DNA from: Corallococcus llansteffanensis
GTDB taxonomy: Bacteria; Myxococcota; Myxococcia; Myxococcales; Myxococcaceae
Length of the DNA stretch: 55,596 bases
Direction of reading: 5' to 3'
Assembly: GCF_003612055.1 (NCBI RefSeq)
Contig: NZ_RAWB01000006.1
Coordinates: forward strand, 1-55,596
Part shown: one piece after another, positions 1 through 8,749 of the stretch
How positions within the stretch are numbered: position 1 is the stretch's first letter
Layout: the number at the start of each line of letters is the position of its first letter
Position numbers and translations under genes: made by a program
The notes under the pieces: model-generated
Seen by the model: only the letters and a program-made list of their open reading frames with translations
What the model was told of the DNA's origin: nothing
The model's database searches: none

Positions 1-79
1 CTCCATCCCCGCGCCCGCCTGCCCCGGGGCCTGCCAGCCAGGGTGGAAGCCCGGGCTGGCAGCGGTTAGGAAGGACGCC

Positions 80-448
80 ATGGCGCATCCCGTGAGCTAC
101 GAGGCAACGGTCGAGACCTTCGACGCGCTCGTCCTGGAACCCCGAGACGAGCTGGTGGTGGTGGACTTCTGGGGCCCCGGCTGCCCGAACTGCGACATCT
201 ACGCGGCGGCCGAACCCGACCTCCTGGCGGAGCTGGAGGGCGCGCCCCTGCGCGTCGTCAAGGTCAACGCCTACGAGCACGAGTCCCTGGCCACGCGCTT
301 CGGCCTGCACGGCATCCCCACGTTCCTGCTGTTCCTCAACGGGCAGCGGCTGGGGAAGATGAGCCAGTACTACGGCAAGCCGTACTGGCTGGGCGTCATC
401 CGCGACCACCTGCCGAAGCAGGCCCCGGTCGCGGCCCTGGCGCCCTGA
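80..448 (+). CDS. Thioredoxin-like protein with CPNC active site
   Basis: A 122-residue protein the size of a single thioredoxin domain. The active site reads WGPGCPNC (Cys35 and Cys38), followed about 40 residues later by the family's cis-proline loop GIPTF (Pro80). No signal peptide is visible, so it should act in the cytoplasm as a thiol-disulfide reductase. The CPNC dipeptide differs from the usual CGPC, which in this family shifts redox potential and partner choice; the real substrate is unknown. An AGGAAGG ribosome site lies five bases before the ATG and fixes the start. It converges on the ABC exporter gene with only 13 bases between the stop codons. No cysteine-linked partner gene is nearby. 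Confidence 0.85.
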   Translation: MAHPVSYEATVETFDALVLEPRDELVVVDFWGPGCPNCDIYAAAEPDLLAELEGAPLRVVKVNAYEHESLATRFGLHGIPTFLLFLNGQRLGKMSQYYGKPYWLGVIRDHLPKQAPVAALAP

Positions 449-461
449 GCCGCCCCCCGCC

Positions 462-2324
462 TCACTGGTAGCCGCGCGCCTGGAGCCGGAACAGGTGCGC
501 GTACCGCCCGTCGAGGGCCATCAGCTCGTCGTGGCTGCCCAGCTCCTGCACCGTCCCGTTGTGCAGCACGGCGATCTGATCCGCCATGCGCACCGTGGAG
601 AAGCGGTGGGAGATGACGATGGCGATGCGGTCCGCGGCCAGCGCCTGGAAGCGCTCGAACAGGGCGTGCTCGGCCTCCGCGTCGATGCTCGCGGTGGGCT
701 CGTCCAGGATGAGCACCTCCGCGTCGTCGCGCATGAAGGCCCGGGACACCGCCAGCTTCTGCCACTGGCCGCTGGACAGCTCCTGGCCCTTCTCGAACCA
801 GCCGCCGAGCATCGTGTCGTACTGGCCGGGCAGCGTCTCGATGACGGTGTTCGCCCCGCCCTGCTCCGCCGCGCGGTGGATGCGCGGCCGGTCCTCCAGC
901 GCGGCCACGTGCCCCAGCCCGATGTTCTCCGCCACGTTGAACTGGTAGCGCACGAAGTCCTGGAACACCGCGCCGAAGCGGCCGCGCAGGTCGCCCACGT
1001 CCATGGCCGCCGTGTCGACGCCGCCGTAGAGGACCTTCCCCTCCGTCGGCTCGTACATGCGCAGGAGCAGCTTCACGAGCGTGCTCTTCCCCGCGCCGTT
1101 CTCCCCCACCAGCGCCAGCTTCTGGCCGGGCTTGAGCGTCAGCGACACGTTGCGCAGCGCCCACGCGTCCTTGCCCGCGTAGCGGAAGGACACGTCGCGC
1201 AGCTCGATGGCGTTGCCAGGCCCCCGGGGCGGGCTGAGCGCGGGCAGCACGCGCGGCGTCTCCCCCACCGTGGGGATGTCCAGGTAGGCGAAGAGGTTGC
1301 TCATGAAGAGCGCGTCCTCGTACATGGAGCCCACGCTGGTGAGGATGCCCTGGAACGCGGCCTGCCCCTGCCGGAACACGGACAGGTACAGCACCATGTC
1401 GCCCACGGAGATGTTCCCTGCCGCAGCGCGGCTCGCCACGAAGAGGTAGCAGCCGTAGAAGGCCGCCAGCGACAGCAGGCCCAGGCCCAGGCCCCACGCC
1501 ATGCGCTTGCGCGCGAGCGCCCGGTCCTCCGCGAAGAATTTCTGGAACAGCGTGCGGTAGCGCCCCAGCACCAGCGGCCCCAACCCGAAGAGCTTCACCT
1601 CCTTCACGGTGCTGTCGCGCGTGAGGATCCACTCCAGGTAGTTGAGCTTGCGGCCCTCGGGTGCCCGCCACGAATAGAGCCGGAAGCCCTCCGCCGCCAG
1701 CCGCGCCTCCGCGATGAACGCGGGGATGGACGCGGCCAGCAGCACGAGCACGCTCCACGGCGACAGCGACACGAGCAGCACCGCGTAGGTGGACAGGGTG
1801 ATGACGTTGCGCACGATGCTGAACGCCTGCATCACCAGCGACAGCGGCCGCGCGTTCGCCTCGCGCCGCGCGTTCTGCATCTTGTCGTAGGTGTCCGAGT
1901 CCTCGAAGTGCTTGAGCTCCAGCTCCAGCGCTTTCTGGAGGATGCGCTCGTTGAGCAGGTTGCCCAGGTGCGCGCGCAGCAGGTCCCGCGTGAGCGTGAG
2001 GCCGCGGTCCACCACCGCGGAGCCCACCATCAGCGCGAACTCCGTGGCGACCAGCCCCAGCACCCGCGTGTGCGCCGTGGTGTCGCCCTGGGCCGCCGCC
2101 ACCACCGTGTCCACGATGAGCTTGCCCACCCACGCGATGCCCGCGGGCAGCACGGCGGCCACCAGCGTCAGCAGGCCCAGCACCACCGCGCCCCGGGGGC
2201 TCGCCTGCCAGAAGAGGCGGAAGGTGCCGGGGAGCTGCTTGAAGAGGATGCCCGCGTTCTTCAGGCGGGCACGGAGCGACGGCGGCGGTGGCGTGACGGG
2301 GGGTGACAAGGTGCCGCCCCTCAT
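462..2324 (-). CDS. ABC transporter, fused permease and ATPase (exporter half-molecule)
   Basis: A 620-residue exporter half-transporter: an N-terminal membrane domain of about six helices (hydrophobic stretches from residue about 36) followed by a nucleotide-binding domain. Walker A GENGAGKST is near residue 405, the signature reads LSSGQ near 514, Walker B LILDEP near 537 and the H-loop ISHRF near 570. It should work as a homodimer in the inner membrane; lipids, peptides or drugs are all possible substrates and nothing here decides. The first ATG lacks a good ribosome site, so the start is less certain than the frame. It lies 29 bases downstream of the universal-stress gene on the same strand and is probably co-transcribed with it. 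Confidence 0.88.
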   Translation of the reverse strand: MRGGTLSPPVTPPPPSLRARLKNAGILFKQLPGTFRLFWQASPRGAVVLGLLTLVAAVLPAGIAWVGKLIVDTVVAAAQGDTTAHTRVLGLVATEFALMVGSAVVDRGLTLTRDLLRAHLGNLLNERILQKALELELKHFEDSDTYDKMQNARREANARPLSLVMQAFSIVRNVITLSTYAVLLVSLSPWSVLVLLAASIPAFIAEARLAAEGFRLYSWRAPEGRKLNYLEWILTRDSTVKEVKLFGLGPLVLGRYRTLFQKFFAEDRALARKRMAWGLGLGLLSLAAFYGCYLFVASRAAAGNISVGDMVLYLSVFRQGQAAFQGILTSVGSMYEDALFMSNLFAYLDIPTVGETPRVLPALSPPRGPGNAIELRDVSFRYAGKDAWALRNVSLTLKPGQKLALVGENGAGKSTLVKLLLRMYEPTEGKVLYGGVDTAAMDVGDLRGRFGAVFQDFVRYQFNVAENIGLGHVAALEDRPRIHRAAEQGGANTVIETLPGQYDTMLGGWFEKGQELSSGQWQKLAVSRAFMRDDAEVLILDEPTASIDAEAEHALFERFQALAADRIAIVISHRFSTVRMADQIAVLHNGTVQELGSHDELMALDGRYAHLFRLQARGYQ

Positions 2325-2353
2325 AACGCGCTGCCGGTCGCCGCGCTGGCCTC

Positions 2354-3334
2354 TCAGTCGTGGGCCACGGGGCGGGGTGGGGCCTCACCGTCCGCAAGGA
2401 CGGCGGACGGGGCGACGTGGCGTGAGATGAGCACGTCGCAGCCCGAGCGCCCCAGCACCCCCTGGATGAGCGCCGGGTGCGGCGGCACCGACGACATGCC
2501 CAGGGTCAGGAGGTCCGAGTCGCGCTCGAGGGACTCCGCCAGGATGCCCTCCTGGGGGTCGCCGGTGCGCACGCGGATGCCCAGCTCGCGGCCTGTCTCC
2601 CGGTACGGCGCCAGGAAGCGCCCGAGGGCCTTCCTCGCCGCGTCCTCGCGCTCCTGTCGCAGCCGGAGCCACTGCTCCAGCGGCGCGTCCTCCCGCTGGA
2701 AGGCCGCCTCCTCCTCGCGCGTGTCCACGACGTGCAACACCTCCACGGGCGTCGAGGGCGGGCACAAGCGCAGGGTCAGCTCCAGCGCCCGCCGCGACTC
2801 GCGCGAGAAGCTCACCGCGACGAGGGGCCGGTGGTACACGCGGCCCGGGTGTGGCACCACCACCAGCACGGACGTGTCCACCTCGCGCACCAGCCGCATC
2901 ACCATGCACGCGTCGGGCAGCGGCTCCGGGGGGTACTTCAGGGGGGGGCGGCCCACCACCAGCACCTCCGCGCCCTGCTCCTTCACCAGCGCCCCCGCCA
3001 CGCCCGGCGCGTCGCCGGTGCGCAGCTCCTCGCGCACGTCCACGTCCGGCCGGTGTCGCAACCGCCGACAGGTCGACGTCACCGCGCGGCGCAGACAGCG
3101 CTCCCCGGCCACCGTGCCGTCAGGCCCCTTGTGGCCGTCCAGCGGCGGGCTCACGTGCAGCACGCTGAAGGCCGCCCCGTGCGCCAGGGGAAGCCGCAGC
3201 GCCCGGGCCAGCGCGAACTCCGAGTGCAGGGAGAAGTTCAGCGCCACCGCCACCCGCTTGAGCCCGCGCTGGGCGCGGAGCAGGCCTTCGGGCAACAAGG
3301 GCGGACCGCTCCTGGAAGACACGTTCGGTCTCAT
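2354..3334 (-). CDS. Tandem universal stress protein (two Usp domains)
   Basis: The start chosen (326 residues) is the ATG at 3334, which has an excellent GGAGGG site seven bases upstream; the open frame runs further upstream but without protein-like sequence. Two Usp-fold halves are visible: the first begins LKRVAVALNFS and ends in a VLVVVPH strand; the second begins HRPLVAVSFS and ends GCDVLISRH. The classical ATP-binding glycine motif is degraded in both halves (GRPPLKY and LGMSSVPPH), so nucleotide binding is doubtful. Family members bind ATP or act as stress-linked regulators in the cytoplasm. It probably forms a two-gene unit with the downstream ABC exporter. Function beyond the family is unknown. 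Confidence 0.82.
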   Translation of the reverse strand: MRPNVSSRSGPPLLPEGLLRAQRGLKRVAVALNFSLHSEFALARALRLPLAHGAAFSVLHVSPPLDGHKGPDGTVAGERCLRRAVTSTCRRLRHRPDVDVREELRTGDAPGVAGALVKEQGAEVLVVGRPPLKYPPEPLPDACMVMRLVREVDTSVLVVVPHPGRVYHRPLVAVSFSRESRRALELTLRLCPPSTPVEVLHVVDTREEEAAFQREDAPLEQWLRLRQEREDAARKALGRFLAPYRETGRELGIRVRTGDPQEGILAESLERDSDLLTLGMSSVPPHPALIQGVLGRSGCDVLISRHVAPSAVLADGEAPPRPVAHD

Positions 3335-4015
3335 CACGACTCCCTCCTTCCTCGACCTCGCGGCGCGGACGTCCAGGGGCCCGGCGGGAACTCCACTCAC
3401 GCACGGGCGGGACGGCCGCTGCACGGCGTCACGGGCTTTCGCGTCGCGCGAAGCCTCCATGCACATACGATTCAGGTCGGGCGCTGGATGTGCCACGCGC
3501 CTCGCAGGGACGCTGCTTCCACGACCGGGCGACGGGGCCCCCACTGCCCGCCCGTCCCGGGCATCGGGACAGGGCCGCCGTTACGCGTGAAACGAAGCCG
3601 TCTGTAACGTTTTCAGGGCACGGCACGATGTCGTGCACCGTGACGCGGGCAGGCGTGCGGCCGAGGTCGACGTTTCAAGGAGTTGTGACGTCCAGCCCAG
3701 GACGTTGGTTCAGGGAAGCAGGTCCCGAAGAACGGCCAGCCCTTTGCAATGACCTTCGACCGGCAAGACACCTTGCCATGGGCGGCGGGTCGGACGGCAG
3801 GAAGCAAGGGAGCGGGTCATGCGCGGGGTCATCACCGGACGTGAGGTGGTTGCCAACCTGGGACTTATCTACCGGGAGTTCGGAACAGCCTGTGTGCTGC
3901 GCTGTCTCTGGGTGATGGTGAGTGGCAAATCCACCACCTTCCTCGAAGTGGCGTGTCCCTGCGAGAAGATGCGGAACTGAGAGCAGCGACACCCTTCGAA
4001 GAAGAAGAAACAGCT
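3335..4015. other. Non-coding gap between csbD terminator and universal-stress gene
   Basis: About 680 bases with no convincing gene. Open frames exist on both strands but have mixed third-position GC, no good ribosome sites and no recognisable motifs. It must contain the promoter of the universal-stress gene on the minus strand. A short perfect inverted repeat, GCACGA-TG-TCGTGC, lies at 3623-3636; it could be an operator or a small hairpin. A small RNA cannot be excluded. Confidence 0.5.
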
Positions 4016-4048
4016 CGGGCCGCGGGAAGCACAGGCTTCCGCGGCCCG
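4016..4048 (-). terminator. Intrinsic terminator of the csbD-like gene
   Basis: A strong GC stem of about 14 base pairs (one bulged base) with the four-base loop ACAG. Read on the minus strand it is followed by a T-rich tail (TTTCTTCTTCTTC). It begins about 25 bases after the csbD stop codon, where a Rho-independent terminator is expected. Confidence 0.8.
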
Positions 4049-4073
4049 AATGTTTGAAGGACGGGTGCGCTGC

Positions 4074-4280
4074 CTACCGCTGATACGGATCAGCGTCGCG
4101 GCGCGGCTCCTTGTCGCCGTCCACCGCGTCCTTGATGACGCGCTTGGCGTCCTCGACCTTGCCCTTGATGTTGCCCTTGAGCGTGTCGGCCTTGCCCTCG
4201 GCCTCCAGGGAGCGGTCACCCGTCGCCACGCCCACGGTCTCCTTCACCTTGCCCTTGGCCTTGTCCGTCCACTCACCCAT
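4074..4280 (-). CDS. CsbD-family stress protein
   Basis: A 68-residue, very hydrophilic and charged protein beginning MGEWTDKAKGKVKETVG, the typical CsbD pattern of repeated lysine/glycine/glutamate segments (GKADTLKGNIKGKVEDAK). Members are small, probably disordered or three-helix proteins induced by general stress; their biochemical role is not established. An AGGAGG ribosome site sits just before the ATG. The gene is monocistronic, with its own terminator at 4016-4048 and a 287-base divergent region towards the chemoreceptor gene. Confidence 0.85.
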   Translation of the reverse strand: MGEWTDKAKGKVKETVGVATGDRSLEAEGKADTLKGNIKGKVEDAKRVIKDAVDGDKEPRRDADPYQR

Positions 4281-4467
4281 GGCGTCCTCCTGACGTCGTT
4301 GCGTGAAGCGTTGATGGAGAGAAGGTGGGCATGTCGCGCGCGCTTGGCAGGGGCGATGGCATGCCCGCCCGGCTGCCCCCTTGCCGGAGGGATGTCGCGC
4401 ACCGGACAGCTTGCAGGCCCTGGACCGACCTGCTACCCGCCCGCCCTACCCATTGCGTGCGTGCTAT

Positions 4468-4510
4468 CCAGGGAGACCCTGGAGTTACCGTCACAGAATG
4501 AAGTTGTGAC
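4468..4510. promoter_or_regulatory. Two adjacent palindromes upstream of the membrane chemoreceptor
   Basis: CCAGGG-AGA-CCCTGG lies at 4468-4482 and GTCACA-N9-TGTGAC at 4490-4510, about 60-100 bases before the chemoreceptor ATG and in the divergent region shared with csbD. Their closeness suggests an operator region; the second resembles an inside-out CRP/FNR-type half-site pair. No factor can be named. Confidence 0.4.
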
Positions 4511-4567
4511 ATTGACGCACCCTTTCTTCACGCACAGGCTGTGGGTTCCCCCGGACCCGTCCTCGCG

Positions 4568-6358
4568 ATGAATCCACCTCCGACCCTGTCCCCAGCACGC
4601 GCGCTGCTCCTCAAGCTGCTGATGCTGCGCACGCTCGTCGTCACGGTGGCGGTGGCGCCCGCCATCTACGTCGACATGCAGTTGCTGGACGTGGACTCGA
4701 GCGCGATGGGCTTCGTGCTGGGGGTCGTCACCCCCATCGTCATTGGCGGGCTGGCGCTGGTGGTGCCCATTGGCGCGGTGGGCGCGCTGCTGCGGCACGC
4801 GCTGCACGAGGAGCCCGGCAACGCGCCGGAGCGGCTGCGGCGGCTGTTGCGGCTGCCGGGCGTGCTGACGTTCGTGGAGGCGCAGGCGGGCTGGTTCCTG
4901 GGCGGCATCTGCTTCAACGGCGCCATCGGCCTGGCGCTGGACCGTCCGCCGCGGGTCATCCTGGTGGGCGTGGCGGTGGCGATGAGCGCGGGGCTCTTCA
5001 GCGCGCCCCTCATGTACATGCTCTACGAGCGGACGCTGGCGGCGGTGACGCTGGAGGCCTTCCGCCGCGCGCCGCACGAGCGGCCCGCCGGGGAGGGGCT
5101 GTTCCTGCCCCGGCAGAGCTGGTTCCTGCCGGCCATCGTCGTGTCCGCGCTGCTCATCACGTGCATCACCAGCATCGCGACGTTGCAGCTGCGGCTGGAG
5201 AAGAACCTCTCGTCGCTGGCGGACGACCTGGAGGTGGCGGGCGACTACCGGGGCGCGACGCGGGTGCGCTCGAGCATCGGGCCCCTGCAGAGCGACCTGA
5301 CGACGCCGGTGGCGTTGCTGGGCGGGTTCGCGGCGCTGGGTGCCATCTTCACCGCGGCCTGGGCGGCGCGCCGGCTGTCCCAGGGGGCGAAGGCGATTGG
5401 CGCGTCGCTGGACGCGCTGGTGGAGGGCCGCTCGCAGCCGCCGCAGTGGGTGTCCACGGACGAGCTGGGCGACCTGTCCGCGCGCACGTGGCTGCTCTAT
5501 GAGCAACTGCAGGAGCTGCCCCGGTCGCTGCGCTCGTCGGCGGGGCACCTGGCGCAGGCGGGCACGCGGCTCACCGAGGCGAGCGACCAGCAGAACCGCA
5601 CGATGTCCCGGCAGGCGGCGGCCATCCACCAGGCGCGCACCACGGCGCAGGAGATCCAGCAGACGTCGAAGCTCGCGGCCAGCCGCGCGGGGAACATCCT
5701 CCAGGTGGCGGAGCGCGCGGCCCGGATGGGCAAGCTGGGCGAGGAGTCACTGGCGGGCACGGAGCAGGGGCTCGCGGACATCCGCACCCTCACGAACGGG
5801 CTGAACCAGCAGGTGAGCGACCTGGGCACGCGCGCGCGGGAGGTGGGCCGGGTGTCGGAGGTGGTGAAGTCGCTGGCGGACCAGTCGCACATGCTGGCCA
5901 TCAACGCCGCCATCGAGGCGAGCCGCGCGGGCGAGCAGGGCCGGGGCTTCGCGGTGGTGGCGCGGCAGATGCGCGACCTGGCGGACCAGTCCATCCGGGC
6001 GACGGGCCAGGTGCGCGGGCTGCTGGAGGGCATGGAGGCGGCCACGGGCGAGGCGGTGGTGACGGCGGACAAGAGCGCCCTGGGGGTGGAGGCCGCGCTC
6101 GTGCCGCTGCGCAAGAGCGGCGAGCGGCTGCGCGAGCTCATCTCGCTGGCGCAGGAGTCCGCGCACGCGGTGCGGCAGATCGCCGAGGCCGTAGCGCAGC
6201 AGCACTCGGGTGTGGATCAGCTCTTCCGCGCGGTGAGCGAGATGGACGAGCTGATGGCCGCCACGCTGCGCCAGCTGGACACCACGCAGGCGGCGGCGAC
6301 CGCGGTGGCGCAGGCGACGGGGCAGGTGTCGCAGCTGGCACAGCGGTACGTGTCCTGA
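4568..6358 (+). CDS. Methyl-accepting chemotaxis protein with multi-helix membrane sensor
   Basis: A 596-residue receptor from the ATG at 4568; a GTG at 4541 is possible but adds unconvincing residues. The N-terminal half holds about six hydrophobic segments (near residues 10-35, 45-75, 105-125, 130-155, 190-215 and 245-270) instead of the usual two with a periplasmic domain. The C-terminal half is the coiled-coil signalling hairpin, with the tip [16 protein letters not shown] at about residues 450-465, where CheA and CheW dock. A HAMP linker is not clear. The sensor looks membrane-embedded, so the signal could be membrane state, a lipid-soluble ligand or energy level (inference). It is an orphan receptor 2.4 kb from che operon A. 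Confidence 0.85.
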   Translation: MNPPPTLSPARALLLKLLMLRTLVVTVAVAPAIYVDMQLLDVDSSAMGFVLGVVTPIVIGGLALVVPIGAVGALLRHALHEEPGNAPERLRRLLRLPGVLTFVEAQAGWFLGGICFNGAIGLALDRPPRVILVGVAVAMSAGLFSAPLMYMLYERTLAAVTLEAFRRAPHERPAGEGLFLPRQSWFLPAIVVSALLITCITSIATLQLRLEKNLSSLADDLEVAGDYRGATRVRSSIGPLQSDLTTPVALLGGFAALGAIFTAAWAARRLSQGAKAIGASLDALVEGRSQPPQWVSTDELGDLSARTWLLYEQLQELPRSLRSSAGHLAQAGTRLTEASDQQNRTMSRQAAAIHQARTTAQEIQQTSKLAASRAGNILQVAERAARMGKLGEESLAGTEQGLADIRTLTNGLNQQVSDLGTRAREVGRVSEVVKSLADQSHMLAINAAIEASRAGEQGRGFAVVARQMRDLADQSIRATGQVRGLLEGMEAATGEAVVTADKSALGVEAALVPLRKSGERLRELISLAQESAHAVRQIAEAVAQQHSGVDQLFRAVSEMDELMAATLRQLDTTQAAATAVAQATGQVSQLAQRYVS

Positions 6359-6544
6359 GTCACGGTGCGGGCAGGCCCTTGCGCCGCCCCCGGAGCGCCC
6401 CCTAGATTTCGCGTCGGTCGAAAAACGGCGGACCGGTTCGGTGAGCCCCGGTCACTTCCATGGTGGAAGCACTTGTTCGACCTCCCTCGGGAGGAAGAAC
6501 CCTCGGCCCTTCGTAGGCACCCGTGTGCCTTTTCGAGGCTCGCC

Positions 6545-6913
6545 ATGCATTTGAATCACCTCGACCTGCAGGTCCCCGACGTCCAGGCCACCGCCCGCTT
6601 CTTCACGCGCTACTGCGGCTTCACGTCGCACGCGAAGAACCACGACTCGCCCGCCATCGCCATCCTCGGCGGGCAGGAGGGCTTCGTGCTCGTCCTCCAG
6701 CGCCGCAAGCGCGACTCGGACACCTTCCCCGAGGACTTCCACCTGGGCTTCCTCCAGGACTCCGAAGCCCCCGTGCTCGCCTTCCAGGAGCGCGTGAAGG
6801 CCGACGGCCTGGAGGTCTCCGACGTCATCCGCAACAACCGGGGCACCCTCGTCTACTGCCGCGCCCCGGGCGGAATCCTCGTGGAAGTGAGCTGCCGCCC
6901 CGGCGCCGTGTAG
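6545..6913 (+). CDS. VOC-family (glyoxalase/dioxygenase fold) protein
   Basis: A 122-residue single VOC domain beginning MHLNHLDLQVPDV, the usual first beta strand with a metal-ligand-type His, then a second module with FQERVKADG and ending GGILVEVS, where the last Glu is the typical metal ligand position. The ATG at 6545 has a GAGG site six bases upstream; the longer open frame upstream is leader. Family members bind a divalent metal and act on small molecules or bind antibiotics; the substrate cannot be read here. Its leader holds two small inverted repeats (6455-6469 and 6481-6494). It converges on crtI. Confidence 0.8.
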   Translation: MHLNHLDLQVPDVQATARFFTRYCGFTSHAKNHDSPAIAILGGQEGFVLVLQRRKRDSDTFPEDFHLGFLQDSEAPVLAFQERVKADGLEVSDVIRNNRGTLVYCRAPGGILVEVSCRPGAV

Positions 6914-6943
6914 CGCCGGGCCTCAATGACAGACACCCGGCGC
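6913..6943. terminator. Hairpin between convergent VOC and crtI genes
   Basis: Perfect 8-base arms GCGCCGGG and CCCGGCGC separated by 15 bases, exactly between the two converging stop codons. It lacks a run of T on either side, so it may be a weak bidirectional terminator or a transcript-end stabiliser. Confidence 0.5.
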
Positions 6944-6944
6944 C

Positions 6945-8549
6945 TCAGCCCGCGAGGGCCTGGGGCGCCGGCGGCTTCGCGGCGGCCTGGGGAACGTCCT
7001 CCAGCGGCGGCACGTACGGCCAGCCCGGCAGGCCGCCCTTGCCCGCCTCGCGCGTGAGGTAGTCCGCCGCGATGTTCGCGCTCTCCATGATGGTGAGCAG
7101 CCCGCTGCCCGGGTGCGTGCCGCCGCCCACGAAGTACAGCCCGTCCACCTGCGCGTTCTTCACCCGGGGCCGCAGCGGGCCCAATTGCAGCCACGTGTGC
7201 GACAGGTTGAACACCGCGCCCCGGAACACGTTGAAGTCGTCCCGCCACGTCTCCGCCGTGAAGTAGCGCTCCGCCCTCACGTGCTCGCGCACGTTCCGGA
7301 TGCCCACCTTCTCCAGCATCTTCGGGATGCGCTCGCGCAGCGTCGCCTCCGTCTTCGCCCAGTCCACCGGCCGCGCCGTGTTGGGCGTGGGGACGAGCAC
7401 ATACAGCGTCGAGTGCCCCTTCGGCGCCGCGGAAGAATCCGACACACCCGGGTTGCACACGTAGAAGGGCGGGTCGTCCACGTCCACCGTCCGGTCCTCC
7501 AGCGCGTCGCGGTCCGTCCTGCGCGCGCTCTCCGACAGGTAGATGAGGTGGTGCGGCAGGTCGCCGTACGTCCGGTCCAGCCCGTAGTACGCCATGAACG
7601 TGCTGCACGAATACTTCGCCCGCTCCAGCGACTGGTCCGTCAGCCGGCTGCCCTCGCGCACCTCCGGGGCCAGCAGGTTCTTCGCCGCGTAGGCCAGGTC
7701 CGCGTTCACCACCACCGCGTCCGCGTCCAGCACCTCGCCGCCCTGGAGCTTCACGCCCACCGCCCGGCCCGTCTCCACCCGCACGCGCTCCACCGGCGTG
7801 CCCATGCGGAAGGTGACGCCCAGGTCCTGGGCGCACTTCATCATCCCGCGCGCCAGCGCCCGGAAGCCGCCCTGCACGTGCCACACGCCGAAGGCCAGCT
7901 CGATGAAGGGAATCACGCTGAACACCGACGAGCACGTCGTCGGGTGCAGCCCCAGGTACTTCGACGGGTACGCCAGCGCGTACGTCATCCGGTCGTCGTG
8001 GAAGAACGAGTCCAGCTGCTTGTAGAGCGTCTGCCACGGCTTGAAGCGCAGCGTGGGCGCGAGCCGCCAGGGCGCGTAGTAGCCCAGGCTCCCCGCATTC
8101 GTGCAGATGAACTTCTCGTAGGCGAGCGCGTACTTCTGGCGCCCGTCCTCCATCCAGTCCTTCAGCGCGCGCGCCTTGCCCGCGCCGAACTTCTCCAGCT
8201 CCTGCCCCATCCGCTCCACGTCGCGCCGCGTGTCCAGGTGCGTGCCGTCCCAGAAGTGCACGCGCGTGTTCGGGTCCACCGGCGTCAGCGTGACGTAGTC
8301 CGCCAGGCGCTTGCCGGAGCGGTGGAAGATCTGCTCCAGCACGCCGGGCAACTGGAGGATGGACGGGCCGGTGTCCATGGCGTACTCGCCGTCCGCGCCC
8401 ATCCTGAGCCCCTTCATCCGGCCGCCCGGCACCGCGTCCTTCTCCACCACGGTGACCCGGAAGCCCTGCCCGGCCAGGTTGATGGCGACCGACAGCCCTC
8501 CTGGCCCTGCGCCCACGACGATGACGTGCCGAACCATGTACCCCACCAT
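6945..8549 (-). CDS. crtI: Phytoene desaturase (CrtI/CarC type)
   Basis: A 534-residue FAD-dependent desaturase. The N-terminal dinucleotide-binding motif VVGAGPGG is followed by the acidic VVEKD strand and PGGR. The C-terminal carotenoid-desaturase signature is present (YFVGGGTHPGSGL, then IMESANIAADYL). It should insert double bonds into phytoene on the way to lycopene at the membrane. The length fits the Myxococcus CarC enzyme, which is likewise unlinked from the main carotenoid operon and is light-induced in that organism (knowledge of the family, not seen here). The first ATG is used; a second ATG four codons in (8537) is equally plausible because neither has a strong ribosome site. It diverges from che operon A with a 200-base gap. 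Confidence 0.88.
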   Translation of the reverse strand: MVGYMVRHVIVVGAGPGGLSVAINLAGQGFRVTVVEKDAVPGGRMKGLRMGADGEYAMDTGPSILQLPGVLEQIFHRSGKRLADYVTLTPVDPNTRVHFWDGTHLDTRRDVERMGQELEKFGAGKARALKDWMEDGRQKYALAYEKFICTNAGSLGYYAPWRLAPTLRFKPWQTLYKQLDSFFHDDRMTYALAYPSKYLGLHPTTCSSVFSVIPFIELAFGVWHVQGGFRALARGMMKCAQDLGVTFRMGTPVERVRVETGRAVGVKLQGGEVLDADAVVVNADLAYAAKNLLAPEVREGSRLTDQSLERAKYSCSTFMAYYGLDRTYGDLPHHLIYLSESARRTDRDALEDRTVDVDDPPFYVCNPGVSDSSAAPKGHSTLYVLVPTPNTARPVDWAKTEATLRERIPKMLEKVGIRNVREHVRAERYFTAETWRDDFNVFRGAVFNLSHTWLQLGPLRPRVKNAQVDGLYFVGGGTHPGSGLLTIMESANIAADYLTREAGKGGLPGWPYVPPLEDVPQAAAKPPAPQALAG

Positions 8550-8749
8550 GCCCGGCGCCGTGCCGGCTTGCGACTGTCCCTTCGGGTACGTCCCGCGCGA
8601 AAAAGCGTTTCCTCGCGGGACTCACGGCCGCTCGCCGGGCGTTCCCCTGGAGACCGGGCGCCCTGCCTTCCTGGAGCGTCTTCTAGAGGACGGGCCCACA
8701 TCCTGAATCCCCGGGGTGCGCTGCGTCTTGTACCCTGCGCCGCGCATCC

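Noticed and set aside
495-2306. 603-codon open frame antisense to the ABC transporter
   Set aside because: A GC-rich shadow: His/Arg/Gln-rich composition, no domain, and lies wholly opposite a protein with all ABC motifs.
3490-3992. Several 60-140 codon frames in the gap before csbD
   Set aside because: No ribosome site, no motif, mixed codon-position GC; treated as non-coding.
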